A stretch of 64,000 nt of DNA from Progne subis subis (lineage: Eukaryota > Chordata > Aves > Passeriformes > Hirundinidae): assembly GCA_022316685.1 (NCBI GenBank), contig JAKJHU010000540.1, forward strand, positions 1 to 64,000, written 5' to 3'. The position numbers and the translations under genes were made by a program. The notes below the pieces were generated by a model. That model ran no database searches, was not told where the DNA came from, and saw only the letters and a list, made by a program, of their open reading frames with translations. This document shows positions 22,933 to 34,390 of the stretch, piece after piece (position 1 is the first letter of the stretch; every line of letters starts with the position of its first letter).

Positions 22933-23255
22933 GTACCCCAGACCCCAGTTTAATCCCTAAGGTGGTGTATTTCTCCTTACCTCATTCCGAGCTAGGCCCC
23001 TAGACTCCATTGTTCAGTCCCAGTTTCCCCTTATCCTATCCCATGTTAAGTAGCCACTGCTCCCTGATTGGCCCGTTGAGTCAGCAACACCACATGTCTA
23101 CGCCCACCGAGACACTGACACTGCCTGCCTGCCATCAGCTGCACCCCAGCTGTCCATCAGTCAAGAGGCACTGCCCAGAGCCCGCCCAGAGACCAACCAC
23201 CCTCCATGAAGTACCACCCAATATGGAGATGAGGGGGACTCCCAAGGTGCACCTC
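22933..23255. other. No gene seen
   Basis: C-rich intergenic sequence directly upstream of the provirus. Nothing recognised. Confidence 0.35.
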
Positions 23256-23957
23256 TGTAAGAGTCTGTCTGAAGTTCCCCTCATTTGCCTCACGATCGTC
23301 ATAAGGACCCCGAGGACCCCACTGCAGTTCTGGCCTGCTCAAGGTGGATGCTTGCCAATCGTCTGTAGGCGCATTTTCCTGTGTCACCACGCCACAGTAC
23401 ACTGGCTTTGAGCAGTGTAATGGTAGTTCTGTACCTGAAGATTACACCTGCTTCACGGTCCCTGCTTCACGACAATAGCCTAGGAATTTCCCCACCTCTT
23501 GGCCAAGGGAACTTTCTGGGGTAACTTTGGTGGTCCCTCACAGAAAATCCTTCATCTGCTCTGCAACCACCGTGACAGACAGAGATCAAAACCCCCTTGC
23601 AAGGACTGAGATTGAGACCCCTATATGAAGCCCCTCTCAAGGACTGAGACATCAGACCCCGACAAGCCCAATACTGGGGGTGGGGACTGACTTAACCAAA
23701 GCGAGATGTTTGCCTGGAGGCGTGATCGTTGGACCAAGAAGACAATGGCTCTCGCTTACTGCTAAGAACATGAACTACCTGTTCCCCCTCGGGAGCTTCA
23801 ACACTTTTACCTGTTCCCCCCGTGACTGAGGACTATAATAAAAACCCCTGAGTTAACCAGAGATTTGGAGAGCGCCTTTCCCCGACGTGACAGGCGGACC
23901 CATTGACCGGACCACGAGGACTCTGTCTCCACGTTTGGTAGCTATATCCCCCCTTTC

Positions 23958-23990
<33 letters not shown>

Positions 23991-24137
23991 ACTCTTATCC
24001 CTCTATCGCATTTGCTATGGTCAATCAATAAAAGGTGCATTTGTTTTAATGCTGAAATCCCCTCTGTGTTGTGTTTTGCACTCTGAGATCAGAAAACGAA
24101 CCATCACGACCCCCGCTTGTATGAGCGGATGGTGACA
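23256..24137 (+). mobile_element. 5' LTR of defective provirus (family C)
   Basis: The 882-bp LTR runs from TGTAAGAGTCTGTCTG to GGATGGTGACA. Within it are a TATA-like 'gactataataaaaacc' near 23831, a (TC)n run at about 23955-23992 and an AATAAA signal at 24027-24032. It closely resembles the 3' LTR at 29293-30176 and the solo LTR at 41741-42614, with several substitutions per hundred bases in the part I compared, so it is not a recent insertion. Confidence 0.92.
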
Positions 24138-24143
24138 TTAAAT

Positions 24144-24161
24144 TGGCATCACGGACAGGAT
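24144..24161 (+). other. Candidate retroviral primer-binding site
   Basis: TGGCATCACGGACAGGAT begins six bases after the 5' LTR end, the expected place, and opens with TGG, the complement of tRNA CCA. I could not match the rest to a particular tRNA by eye. Confidence 0.6.
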
Positions 24162-24588
24162 TCTGATAGACGGAGGGGTTTGCAGGGTTGTGTGTAGGCT
24201 GTAATAGGGGAAGGACGTTTCGCTCCAGCCGCACCTAGCCTGTCATTCCCGAAAGGGTTGAACAGAGCTAGAAAGCAAGGGGGGCGACTCGAATTTCCCG
24301 CAAACTGCACACGCCTAAGTGATAAGCACCCCCATACTCAATTGAGGGTTCTGTCTTCAGAATTTCACAAAAGATCTCTTAGTGCAAAAGGGGAAACTGT
24401 TTTTTGTGTTTGTGTGTCTCTGGACTGTCTGGGAAGGAAGGGACAACCTGGAGAAACTAAGCAGGGCCTCCAGGCAGATTTTGTCTCTTCACCCCACCCA
24501 CTCAGGGAAGCAAAGGGAGACACAGCTGCGCTGTGTGTGTGTGTAACTAAGTATTTCCTCCCTGTTGTGGTTTTGATCCCTTCACAAA
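24162..24588 (+). other. Provirus leader, untranslated
   Basis: Sequence between the primer-binding site and the first gag ATG. It probably held the packaging signal and splice donor, neither of which I can place. The open frame at 24258-24596 shows no Gag features. Confidence 0.4.
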
Positions 24589-24816
24589 ATGACTGAAAAT
24601 CTTAGTGCAAAAGACAAAGCTGCACTTTATGCATTACTTGCTAAACACAATGCCAAGCCTTCTCCGGGAGGAGAAGAGTGGGCACAATGTAATTGGTTTA
24701 ATTTGGAAAATATTATTGATAGAGTATGCTCTTTACAACATGAAACAAAATTTAAACTGGGCAAAAACAAAACTATCCTCTGCTCAGTTTGGGAGCTTGT
24801 CTTTCAGCAGCTGTAG
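24589..24816 (+). pseudogene. gag: gag 5' fragment (matrix-like start), truncated by stop
   Basis: The ATG at 24589 follows the leader and opens a 75-codon frame ending at TAG 24814-24816. The sequence after it has many stops in all forward frames until 25082. Position and composition (basic and Trp-containing, without a signal peptide) suggest the Gag amino end. A function cannot be shown from sequence alone. The protein would be far shorter than a normal Gag of about 500-700 residues. Confidence 0.6.
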
Positions 24817-25081
24817 AAAGTCGCTTTAAGCGAAGAAGTGAGGAAAAAGCTATAATAGACTCCCTTCAAAACCTAGTTGAAATTTGCAAAAACAATGAAA
24901 TGAAGAAAGGAATGAGATCTATGCACTGAGAGCTGCCCTTAGAGAGGAACGTGTTAATAACTCCTATAATGTTGATTCCTCTATGGAAACAGAGGAGAAG
25001 GAAACTCCTCACATTAAATAAATTTATCCCCATAAGGAACTTGAAGCAGTCAAAAACTGCGGGGAAATCTGCTGTCCTCAC

Positions 25082-25645
25082 TTGAGACCCTTGGTTAAAA
25101 CAGAATACAATTACATAAATGATGAAGATTTTGAACCACATATCACAACCAAACATATACCATACAGCGCTACTGAATTGGCTAAGCTAAAAAAGGAATA
25201 CAGCCGCCTCCCACAAGAATCAGAGACAGAGTATGTCTTCCGTGTGTCCCTCACTGGTGGAGATCAAATTAAATTAACGGAACATGAGGCTAATGGATAC
25301 TGGGGACATGGAGTTTTCTTAACAACAGGTGATAAGTGTGACGCTTGGTCCCTAACACAGCGTGCGGCTTTTTGGGCCGGGGGAATAAATCCTCTGGAAA
25401 GGGGAGACCCCTTAGCCATAGCTACTACCCCTGACCAACTCCTAGAAAGCGTTCAAAAAGCCGCCTGTCTGCAAATGATCCATGAAAAGAAATTGATTCC
25501 TGGTTTTGAATCCCCCGATGCAATTACCAGTGAAACCAGAACTCATGACCCCTTTAATTTGGGGGCTTCCAGAATCACTCAAACCTACAGCAATCACTTT
25601 ACAAAAGACCATAATGGCATTAGGTCCTGTGGAAAGGCTGGATAG
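25082..25645 (+). pseudogene. gag: gag capsid-region fragment
   Basis: The 187-codon frame has the tone of a retroviral capsid: a tyrosine-rich start, a helical 'ATELAKLKKEYSRLP' segment, 'YVFRVSLTGGDQ', and 'WSLTQRAAFWAGGINPLERGDP'. It begins without an ATG and lies in a different frame from the gag start at 24589. Its last part overlaps in another frame the following 574-codon frame, so a frameshift near 25560-25640 lies within gag. It is part of the same provirus and is non-functional as it stands. Confidence 0.7.
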
Positions 25646-27230
25646 ATTCCTTGGAAACCCAAGCAACCAAACTGGATCTACCAATCCTGGGTTTGCTCCA
25701 TATTCAACCCCCTCTCAGCTGCCAGCTTCTCAATCTGATTCATCTGTCAGTGATCATAAAGTTTGGACTGGGAGTCAGCTTGCCGCAGATCTCATTAATT
25801 ACAGTAAAAAGTATGGACGTGTAAAAACCCCGGAGGACACTTTTATTAGGCTTTCCCAAGGGTACAAACATTCCCTCACCCTAGCTCAGGATGCCCAAGA
25901 GTTGGAAAATATACCCATAGGTCACAATGTAGCTGTCTATCAATACATTGATGATATCCTTGTGGGAGGAGATGAAATAGAAGAAGTGGGATATGTCCAA
26001 CAGAAAATAATCTCTCACTTAGAAAGCCTGAATTTACAGATTCCCTCTGAAAAAATCCAAAAACCTTCCCAGGAAGTGAATTTTTTGGGAATTTGGTGGA
26101 AAGGAGGTATGACATGTATTCCACCGGATATCCTAACCTCTTTAGATCAGATTAAAATGCCTGAACACAGGAAAGATCTTCAGCAAGTCCTAGGACTATT
26201 AGTGTTCTGGAGAAAACACATTCCAGATTTCTCAATAATTGCTAGGCCCCTTTATGGTTTGCTGAGGAAAGGGGTGAAATGGGATTGGATCCCTTCTCAG
26301 GAGGAAGCAATGCACTTGCTGATTTTTGAAGTAACAGCTCATCAAGCCCTGGGCCCTATTCACCCTACAGACCCTTTCCAGGTAGAATGGGGACTTGCCT
26401 CCTCAGGGCTATCCGTACACATATGGCAGCATGGTCCTGAGGGTCTGATGAAATCTGCTGGTTTTTATTCCCATACTTTCAAAAATGCTGAAAAAAGATA
26501 TACTGCCTGGGAAAAAGGATTGTTTGTGGTTAGCTTAGCTCTCATAGAAGTGGAGAAGGTTGCACAACAACAACCAATTGTCTTGCAAGGCCCTTTCAAA
26601 GTTATTAAAACAGTCACTACTGGGACCATCCCACCTGATGGGGTGGCCCAGGGGGCCTCAGTAAGAAAGTGGTATGCTCAGATGGAACATTACTGTAACA
26701 TCTTCTCAATAACTGAAGAAGCTGTGAAAGGTGTGAATAATAAATGGGCAGTAAATGGGTGCCACAAAGTCATTGCTTTTTGTCCTACACCTCCAAGCAT
26801 AATTCCCTCACCACAGGGACCTGATGATCCTAAGAATCCTGCACATTACCCTGGACAACCTGCTCTGGTGGACCTCCCTACTGTAGGGGCAGTACCCCTA
26901 GTGCTGAAAATCCCTCTGAATAATTATGCATGGGTAGTCTTTGATGCTCTAGGGAAAGAGCATCAGATAAATTACACGCTGGACAATTCCATCATTCTAA
27001 TCTTCTGCCTCTTAGTGGCAGATTTTGTTGTGTTTGCTTTTCACAGGAGAGCTCCGAGGGACATTAAAGACCATCTGAACCATGATAAAACTAGTGATAC
27101 TTTCCTGTATCCTAGCACAACCCCATGGCCAGAATTTTTCGGAATGGCCTTGGTCCCAAGCTTTTGTTCACTCTACTGGATCCATGGGAAATGTGGAAGA
27201 TTTAAACCTATCAACTCTAGTTATGCATGA
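25506..27230 (+). pseudogene. pol: Defective gag-pol fusion frame: capsid end joined to reverse transcriptase/RNase H
   Basis: A 574-codon open frame. Its first ~115 codons look like the Gag carboxy half (QLAADLINYSKKYGRVKTPED). At about 25845 it passes directly into reverse transcriptase sequence, with a SQGYKHS segment and the YIDD catalytic box at 25944-25955. The thumb/connection (LGLLVFWRKHIPDFS, then ARPLYGLLRKG) follows, then an RNase H-like part to about 26700. Nucleocapsid, protease and the RT fingers with the first catalytic aspartate are missing, and no integrase is seen before env. The last ~170 codons, with a hydrophobic stretch near 27000, are not assigned. An internal deletion that kept the frame explains the fusion. 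It cannot encode an active polymerase. Confidence 0.85.
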
Positions 27231-27594
27231 AAATCAGATATACACTAGGCAGGAATGGGAAAACCAAAAAACCTGGCAGCTTCCAGGGATAGTGGGGGAA
27301 AAAATTAGTATAGGGTGCCGAATGATTAATAGAACCACCTATAATAAGGCAATCTTAATCAGTGTTCGGACAAACCAAACATATAAGCACCAAGAGGTCT
27401 GCACACATCCAAGCATACAAGACTGTTGGAACAATTTCACACTACCACAAACAGTAGAAGTAGTTTGTCTCTGGGCCAAAAATACTGAAGGGCTTTCTTT
27501 CAAGTTTAAAATAAATATCACAGCCCAATCTGCTACAGCTCATACCACCACCACTCCTACCCTACCACCGGTTATGCTTGGCCCTGGACATTAA
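27082..27594 (+). pseudogene. env: env surface-subunit fragment
   Basis: The ATG at 27082 opens a hydrophobic leader of about 15 residues, like a signal peptide, followed by about 155 residues with several N-x-S/T sites and cysteines. The frame overlaps the end of the pol fusion frame by about 150 bp, as env usually does. It ends at TAA 27592-27594. A short stretch in another frame (27595-27666), rich in Gly and Ile, may be a fusion-peptide relic. The env class could not be assigned by eye. Confidence 0.7.
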
Positions 27595-27669
27595 GAGAAA
27601 TAACCAATGTTATTGGAACAGGATTGGGAATTCTAAATAGTATTGATTCAGAAGTATTAATGGGATAAA

Positions 27670-28962
27670 TTGGCTGCCACAACTAGACATTTGACTAAAT
27701 TACAACAACCACTACAGTCATCCTTATTGGCTTTGGGAACACATCAGTGGTTGTTATCAAACATATTACCAAATTGGGAAAAGGTAAATGTAAAAGATCA
27801 TAAATTGGTAATTGATGCACTCAATGCTACACAAAACAATGTTTCTTTGGCCCTCAGCTGTATCAAAGCTCAATTGTGGATGCAGTCAGTTGCTGCCTCT
27901 ATTATAAGAGAAGGTGAAGAAGGCACTTTTCCTACTGAAATTCGGAAAATAATTTGGGACAATGCCACTGACTTTGAAAGAGAATTCCAATCCTGGTGGA
28001 ACTTAGTGAATTTTACTTACAATCCCGTTACAAACACGGCTACAGCTTTTGTGTTAACCATACGAAATGCTTCAGTGCATTTGATATTCCCTATCATTGC
28101 ATTAGGATTGAATCATGATGGAGCTATTCTCTACCCTTCCGAGCATAGGGAATGGGCCCAACAAATTGGTGAGAAATGGCAAACTGTTAACTTAGAATCC
28201 TGTATTGTCCGAGAACAACAAGGGTTTATCTGTGAAAGTAATGCAATTATAGCCCAAGATATTTGCCTGGATACAGAGCAAAATATCTGTCATTTTGAAA
28301 TTCATCCCAACAAGGCCCCTGGAACAGTCCTTATATATATAGGTAATGGCTGTGCATGCTTTAGAACTATTTGTGATATGGTATTTGTAGAAAACATGGT
28401 AGTAGACACTAAAAATCATTCAAACTTCTGTGCTTGCAATTTTACTAAAATTACAGGATGTGATTTTTCTTATAAAGAGCTCCAGTTACTTCTCATTACC
28501 TTTTGCAATCGAATTATACATTGATTAACAAACTATCAACTACTCCCATTGGAATGAACCTAACTTTGGTAAAGCAATTGTTGCTTCACCAGGACTTAAT
28601 AGAAATTTTGGAAAATATCAAGAAAGATGGGCAGAAAACCCTGATAACTGTTCATCATATTGTGAAAGAAATACCTCGTGTTATAGAAAGGGTAAGAAAA
28701 GATGTCGAGCACAGGTGGTGGGATACTCTTTTTAGGTGGTCACCTACTGCCACAAGTGCCTTGAACAAATTGTGTCATCCTATAATTGTTTTTTGATTTT
28801 AGTTTTAATTTGTTTTCTTTTTTTTTTGCAATCTTATTCATTATGAATTGGAGAATGATGAAACGGTTAACACAGTTGATGTCCATAATTAATGCTCATA
28901 ACCTGGCAGATGTCCTCACCCCTATGGACATTCCCAAGACTATTGACACAAGGCGATTATAA
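27670..28962 (+). pseudogene. env: env transmembrane-subunit relic in several frames
   Basis: A 284-codon frame at 27670-28524 continues env, with an N-terminal helical region, many N-glycosylation sites and a cysteine-rich ectodomain near 28360-28470. The next part is read in a second frame (28503-28796). A hydrophobic anchor and short tail appear in a third frame at about 28793-28962. At least three frame breaks therefore separate parts of env, and no complete envelope protein can be made. The T-rich run near 28800-28830 is the coding source of the anchor. Confidence 0.7.
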
Positions 28963-29292
28963 AATTTGAATGTATATTTTGAAATTATTTCCTTTTGTAA
29001 TCTTCTGAAAATTACTTTTGATTTTTTGTGATTTGTTATGAAAGAATTATTTTAATTAATACTGATTGTTTTTATTGTTTTGATTAATTGTGATTTGTTT
29101 GATAATCTGAATTAATTACTCTTACTTTTTCCTTTTCTACTTTTCCTTTTCCTTCTTTTTCTCCCTCTCTACATACTACCTCTGCTTCTCGGGATATACT
29201 ACCAACGTTGATGAGTCCTGAAGACTTCGCAATGCCACTACGGAACCCTGCTGAAGAAGATCTCTTGAAGACAATCGTGAGTCACGGGGTGA
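28963..29292 (+). other. Env to 3' LTR spacer
   Basis: AT-rich and T-rich sequence without an open frame. A convincing polypurine tract just before 29293 is lacking; only 'gctgaagaagatc' about 40 bp upstream is purine-rich. Confidence 0.5.
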
Positions 29293-30176
29293 TGTAAGAG
29301 TCTGTCTGAAGTTCCCCTCATTTGCCCCACGATCGTCATAAGGACCCCGAGGACCCCACTGCAGTTCTGGCCTGCTCGAGATGGATGCTTGCCAATCATC
29401 TGCAGGTGCATTTTCCTGTGTCACCACACCACAGTACACTGGCTTTGAGAAGTGTAATGGTAGTTCTGTACCTGAAGATTGCACCTGCTTCACGCTCCCT
29501 GCTTCACGACAATAGCCTATGAATTTCCCCACCTCTTGGCCAAGGGAACTTTCTGGGGTAACTTTGGTGGTCCCCCACGGAAAATCCTTCATCTGCTTTG
29601 CAACCACCGTGACAGACAGAGATCAAAACCCCCTTGCAAGGACTGAGATTGAGACCCCTATATGAAGCCCCTCTCAAGGACTGAGACATGAGACCCCGAC
29701 AACCCTAATACAGGGGGTGGGGGCTGACTTAACTGCAGCGAGATGTTTGCCTGGAGGCGTGATCGTTGGACCAAGAAGACAATGGCTCTCACTTACTGCT
29801 AAGAACATGGACTACCTGCTCCCTCTCGGTGGCTTCAATAGATTTACCTGTTCCCCCCTGTGATGGAGGACTATAATAAAAACCCCTGAGTTAACCAGAG
29901 ATTTGGAGAGACTCTCCCTGACGTGACAGGCAGACCCATCGACCGGACCACGAGGACTCTGTCTCCACGTTTGGTAGCTATATCCCCCCTTTCCTCTATC
30001 TCTTTCTCTATTTCTATCTCTTTCTCTCACTCTTAATCCCTCTATCGCATTTGCTATGGTCAATCAATAAAAGGTGCATTTGTTTTAATGCTGAAATCCC
30101 CTCTGTGTTGTGTTTTGCACTCTGAGATCAGTAAACGAACCATCACGACCCCCGCTTGTACGAGCGGATCGTGACA
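29293..30176 (+). mobile_element. 3' LTR of defective provirus (family C)
   Basis: The 884-bp partner of 23256-24137, from TGTAAGAGTCTG to GGATCGTGACA, with AATAAA near 30067. The bases outside the LTR pair do not agree ('acctc' before 23256, 'ctcgt' after 30176), whereas the solo LTR at 41741 has a clear 5-bp duplication. Confidence 0.92.
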
Positions 30177-30940
30177 CTCGTGATATACTGGGAGAGACTG
30201 GGAGCCATGAGGATCGTCCTGGAGGCTATTGTGGTCATACTGTTATTTACAGGGAGCAACTGGGGGTCACTGGCATCATACTGGGAGTGACTGGGACTTT
30301 CTGTAAGTGACTGGAATAATACTGGGAGTGGCTACAATCATGCTGGAATTATAGTGGGACTGATGGGACCCTGACTGGTGGTTACTGGGAGCTGCCAGAC
30401 CCATGCTGGGAGCCAGCTGTGCTCACACTGGGAGAAACTGGGCTGCATGCTGGTGACAACTGGGATGTACTGGCAGTGACTGGGATAAAACTGGGGGACA
30501 CTGAACCATGCTGAGGTAACTGGGAGTGCCTGGCAATGACTATGAGAATGTTCAGGGCAACTGGGATATACTGGGAGTGCCTGAGACCATGCAGCTGGTG
30601 ACTGGGACCACACTGGGAGCCACTGGGAATGTGCTGGGAGGAACTGGGACTACGCTGGGGGAAACTGGGGGCAAGGGTGAGTGACTGGGGCCCTGCTGGT
30701 AGAAACTAGGATTGTACTGGACTCATACTGGGATAGTACTGGGAGTGACTGGGGCTATGCTAGGAGCAACTAGGAGAAATAGGAGCACACTGGATGAAAA
30801 TGGGAGCAACTGGGACCATGCTGGGGGCAAACTTGCATCACAATAGGGCATTGACTGGGCTCATACTGGGAGTGCTGGGGAAAATGGAACCACATGGGGT
30901 GAACAACTGGGCTCACACTGGGAGCAGCCACTTCCAGCAC
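30177..30940 (+). repeat. Minisatellite of 'actgggag-t/c-actgggatc' words
   Basis: Irregular units of about 25-30 bp made from 'actgggag', 'tgactgggac' and 'catactggg'. The reverse-complement words ('cccagtatgatcccagtcactcccagt') fill 44090-45200, so two arrays of the same repeat stand in opposite orientation 14 kb apart. Confidence 0.85.
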
Positions 30941-30989
30941 CGGGACCCCTGAACCCCTTTCCCGGCCATCCCGCCCCTCCAGCCCCAGC

Positions 30990-31134
30990 ACCCCCGCCAG
31001 GGTGCCGCCAATCCCAGGGGTCCCCAAATGCCAAGGGAGCCTCTGAACTCCCCTCAGCGCTGGATCTGCTGCAGGCAGGGGGGCACCAGCACTCGGCCCC
31101 GCCCCACCATCACAGGGGGCACAAACGGGGCAGT
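30990..31134 (-). repeat. Short duplicated segment, inverted copy at ~47490-47610
   Basis: The run from 'ccaaatgccaagggagcctctgaactcc' to 'gggggcacaaacgggg' is the reverse of 47490-47610 with few differences. Together with the minisatellite it suggests an inverted duplication of MHC-flanking sequence. I could not identify a coding exon in it. Confidence 0.65.
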
Positions 31135-31135
31135 G

Positions 31136-31550
31136 GCAGATGTGTGACATTGAGAGCCACTGGATTATTTTGTGTTGTAGCAAGCATCTGCATGAACTCT
31201 CTAGAGAGACTCTTCTGATAAAGTAATGAGTGATTTTGTCTAAATAGTGAAACTGACTGAAAATCACAAGTTGTGTCTTTCTATGTTGTTTAATAAGAAA
31301 GTTATACGTTTGTAAGGGGAGAAAAGACTGTTCTAAAGTGTCATTCTGTTTTAGTTTAAGTTTTCTTTTTTCTCAACTTTTTTTCCCATTCTTTTAGTGT
31401 GTTCATAAAACTATTTTTGTTCACTTTTAAGCTTAAGCCTATTTTGCTTTTTTTCTCCTAACCTCTCCCTCCCACAGAAGAAGAATAAGTACTAAACCCT
31501 CAACATTAATTGGTGTTTTTACCCGGTTGCAGTAAATGAAGACCCTTACA
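31136..31550 (+). mobile_element. LTR-like element family A, 3' third
   Basis: From 'gatgtgtgacattgagagcc' through 'tgtgttcataaaactatttttgttcac' to 'gacccttaca', matching 9260-9691 and 58960-59393. The upstream two thirds are missing. Confidence 0.7.
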
Positions 31551-31814
31551 GCTGCCCAGGCCCCTGCGCTCCATGGGCTCTGCAGAGCTGCACACCAGGG
31601 AGGCAGCTTTGGGTACCTCAGCCCTGGGCACCAGTGACCTTCTTGGTCTGGACGGCTGCCTCTGGGCAAATGAAGGCTGCTGGCCTTCTGCTCCTGGCCC
31701 TGGCCCAGCCGTGCAGGGCTAATGCTGGTCCTGCTCTGAAATGTGCTCAAGAGGGATTTGTTTCTTTCCAGCTTTCCAGGGCATTGATGTGCACCACAAA
31801 ATACTGAAGGACGG

Positions 31815-32460
31815 AGGCCTGAACAACGGGCCCTGACTGAGGCCTGAACAACGGGCCCTGAGCTAAATTTGCCCTCTAGGTGACCCTTCCAACCAAGTGT
31901 TGGATGTATCTGCTCCTTAACCAAGTATTACTATCAACAGGATCTGTGCATTCATTCATTGGGGAAACACATCTTTACCTTTCAGCGTTAAGAAACCAGA
32001 CAAGGCCGCATCTGGCCTTGGTTCCTCCTGGAGCCCTGGACAGGCTCAGGGAGAAAACCAAGAGGAGAATGCAATCAGATCTCCCGCTCCAGAAGTTCTG
32101 TCAGATTGCTCGTTCAGCACTGGCACAGCTGGGCTGTTCTCACAGCACAGGCAGAAGCCTCGTGGCCGGCAAAGGTGGAGGCAGTGGAGGATTTCCCAGC
32201 TCCTGGCAGTGGCTCTCCAGGGCTTTGCTGGGACAGCTTTCCCCAGCTGATGAGGGCATCTGGATGAAGGAGAAAGTACAAGGGTGTCTGGTGATGGATC
32301 TTTCTTAATCACTAGAGGCAACCTTTTGTAGCAGTGATGAGGTGCATTGCTTAGCTTATCCTTTGGATTTTTCTTTGCACTTCTGCACTGTAGCAAATTA
32401 CACTATTGCTTCAGCTGGTGTCTGTGCCTCTGTCTCTCCCTGTTGCAGACAGGTAAAAAA
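31815..32460 (+). repeat. LTR-like dispersed repeat (partner of 7216-7890)
   Basis: Same order of shared words as at 7216-7890, with a duplicated 'ggcctgaacaacgggccctgag' at its start. It ends just before another LTR-like element at 32461. Confidence 0.5.
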
Positions 32461-32848
32461 TGTTATAAAAGGAAGGTCTTCTAAAATATGGATTAGGCCC
32501 TGCTACTTTAGCTAAGCAGCTAGCAATAGCTTGCAAGTTGCCAATTGAAAACTAGTTTTGAGAAGGAGAAGTTTAGTTAACACAACAGCCTATTCTCAGG
32601 GAGAAAAACAAGTGCACCTGCATAAATATTAGCTCTGTTCCATGAGAACCCACAAAGGAAAAATGGAAACTACCTGAATCCTAGCACGTACGCACAAATG
32701 ACCTTCTGACCAATAAATGAAGTAGTAAGAAAACTACCAGCCAAGGGGTGCTGTGCACAAGGTCTGTGAGAACTGTAGAAGTGATGTGAATAAAGAATTG
32801 GCTTTTCCTGCATGAAGAATATGGAGTCTCGGCTGATTTATTACAACA
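32461..32848 (+). mobile_element. LTR-like element (family F)
   Basis: Runs TGTTATAAAAGG to TTACAACA, 388 bp, with a 'cataaatattagc' TATA-like box near 32618 and 'gaataaag' near 32788, close to the 3' end. Size and layout fit a class II retroviral LTR. No target duplication is evident. Confidence 0.55.
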
Positions 32849-34173
32849 TCTCCCCACCACCAAAACAAGCACGCAGCCAGTTTGGCACCAGACCTGCCTC
32901 TCTGCCAGCCCATTGCTTGGAAAACACCCCTGACTGCCATCTCTGCAAATGCAATTCCTACTTTCCAACCACCTTTTCTGCAGCCAGGCGAGAAAAGTAG
33001 TCCCTCCCAGCTCTGGACCCCTCCAGACACCAACTGCTTTCAGCAGTCTCAAGCCTGAAATATCAACTTCCTTCCTTAACCAGCCCACAAGGAGCTCACA
33101 CAGGGAGGCCTTTTTGTCCAAGGATACCCACAGAGGAGCTCGAGGACGGAGCAGTTTGAAACGCAACTCCTCCAGAGTTTAAACCTCCCTTTATCAAATG
33201 GGCACGCACCAACCTGCCCCAGAGGGAAAGCAGGCAGGCAAGAGAAGCTCCTCTCCCACAACAGCAAGCTCTGTGCTGTGCTTCCTTCTGTTCCAGCTGG
33301 GGAGCGGAGGCCACAGGCTACTCCTCAGTTTGGGAAGGGACCCAGGGGAATGGCCTGATCTGGGAGAACAGCAGAGGGAAGTTCCCCAAGAGGTAGGAAA
33401 AGGTTCTCTGGAAGCAACAGATTATGACAATATTTCTGCAGGAAAAAAAGGAAAAAAAAAAAAAAAAAGGCATTTCAAAAAATAGTTTCCAGACAGAAAT
33501 TTCTGCCCCAACATGACAACCCCAAAGTCTCTGTGGTGTGTCAGGAGACATCGTCTGTGTCCATCCCCCAAAGCACAATCAGCTCCCCAACAAGACTTCA
33601 AGACTAAAGGACAAACCTTCCCCCTCCACCTCTCCACACCAGCTCGAGGGAGTCTCTGTCCATGGCAAGATCTCCTTTGTCAGTCTACATTGACACGAGT
33701 TTGCTGCAGGAGGCATTTGCATTGGACATCTCCCCAGCTGGGGTGGAAAAAAAGCAGCAGCGATTCCAGTGGAAAGAAAAGGCAATGCCATCTGGGAAGA
33801 CACCAGCGTGAGCTCCCAACAAGTGCAAGCCTTTAATCGCTTGCATAAAGCAGCATCCATCCATGGAGCAGCACAAGCGTTTTGATGACAATGCTGACAA
33901 AACTTGCCTGCCCTTGCCTGCTGCCTGCAGGTGACTCCAAATCACAAGAAATGTGCCAAGGTGTGCCAAAGACAGGCAGACACTGGTGAGAAAAAAAAAC
34001 AGCTAGTGTGCTGAAAAGGTGGCCAAAAGAATGCTTTGTAATCTCCCCTTTTCATCCTTTCCCTGGCCAAGACAAAGCAATGTCCTTTTCTCCCGTCACC
34101 GATGGTGACCCAGGCACAAAATGCAGCGTGGGGACAGAGTCCAGCACTGCTCCCAGAGCCCGCCCTGGCCAGG
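32849..34173. other. No gene seen
   Basis: Intergenic sequence with an A-run at about 33449-33469. Open frames to 161 codons have no motifs. The GC content rises toward 34.1 kb, where the heat-shock-factor-like locus begins. Confidence 0.4.
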
Positions 34174-34206
34174 GCCGTGCCGTGCCGTGCCGTGCCGTGC
34201 CGTGCC
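34174..34206 (+). repeat. (CCGTG)n microsatellite
   Basis: Six uninterrupted pentamers 'ccgtg' in the GC-rich upstream region of the heat-shock-factor-like locus. Confidence 0.9.
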
Positions 34207-34390
34207 GGCCGTGCTAGCCCCGGGAGCCGCCGCGTCCCGCGTTGTGCCACAGCCCCGGCTCCGAGCGCTCGTCCCCGCTGAGCCGGGTGCGCGCGGGGCC
34301 GAGTGCAGCGCCCCCCTCAGGCCAGCGCGCCGCTGGCGCAGCCGCAGCCGTTGCTCTCCGAGCGTTGTGGCCAAAGCAGAGATCGAAGCC

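Noticed and set aside
22933..22941. 'gtaccccag' as continuation of the family A LTR after 22932
   Set aside because: Only nine bases agree and they are in the wrong orientation, so chance is likely.
32681..33166. 161-codon minus-strand frame
   Set aside because: Overlaps the end of an LTR-like element. Composition is random and it has no family signal.
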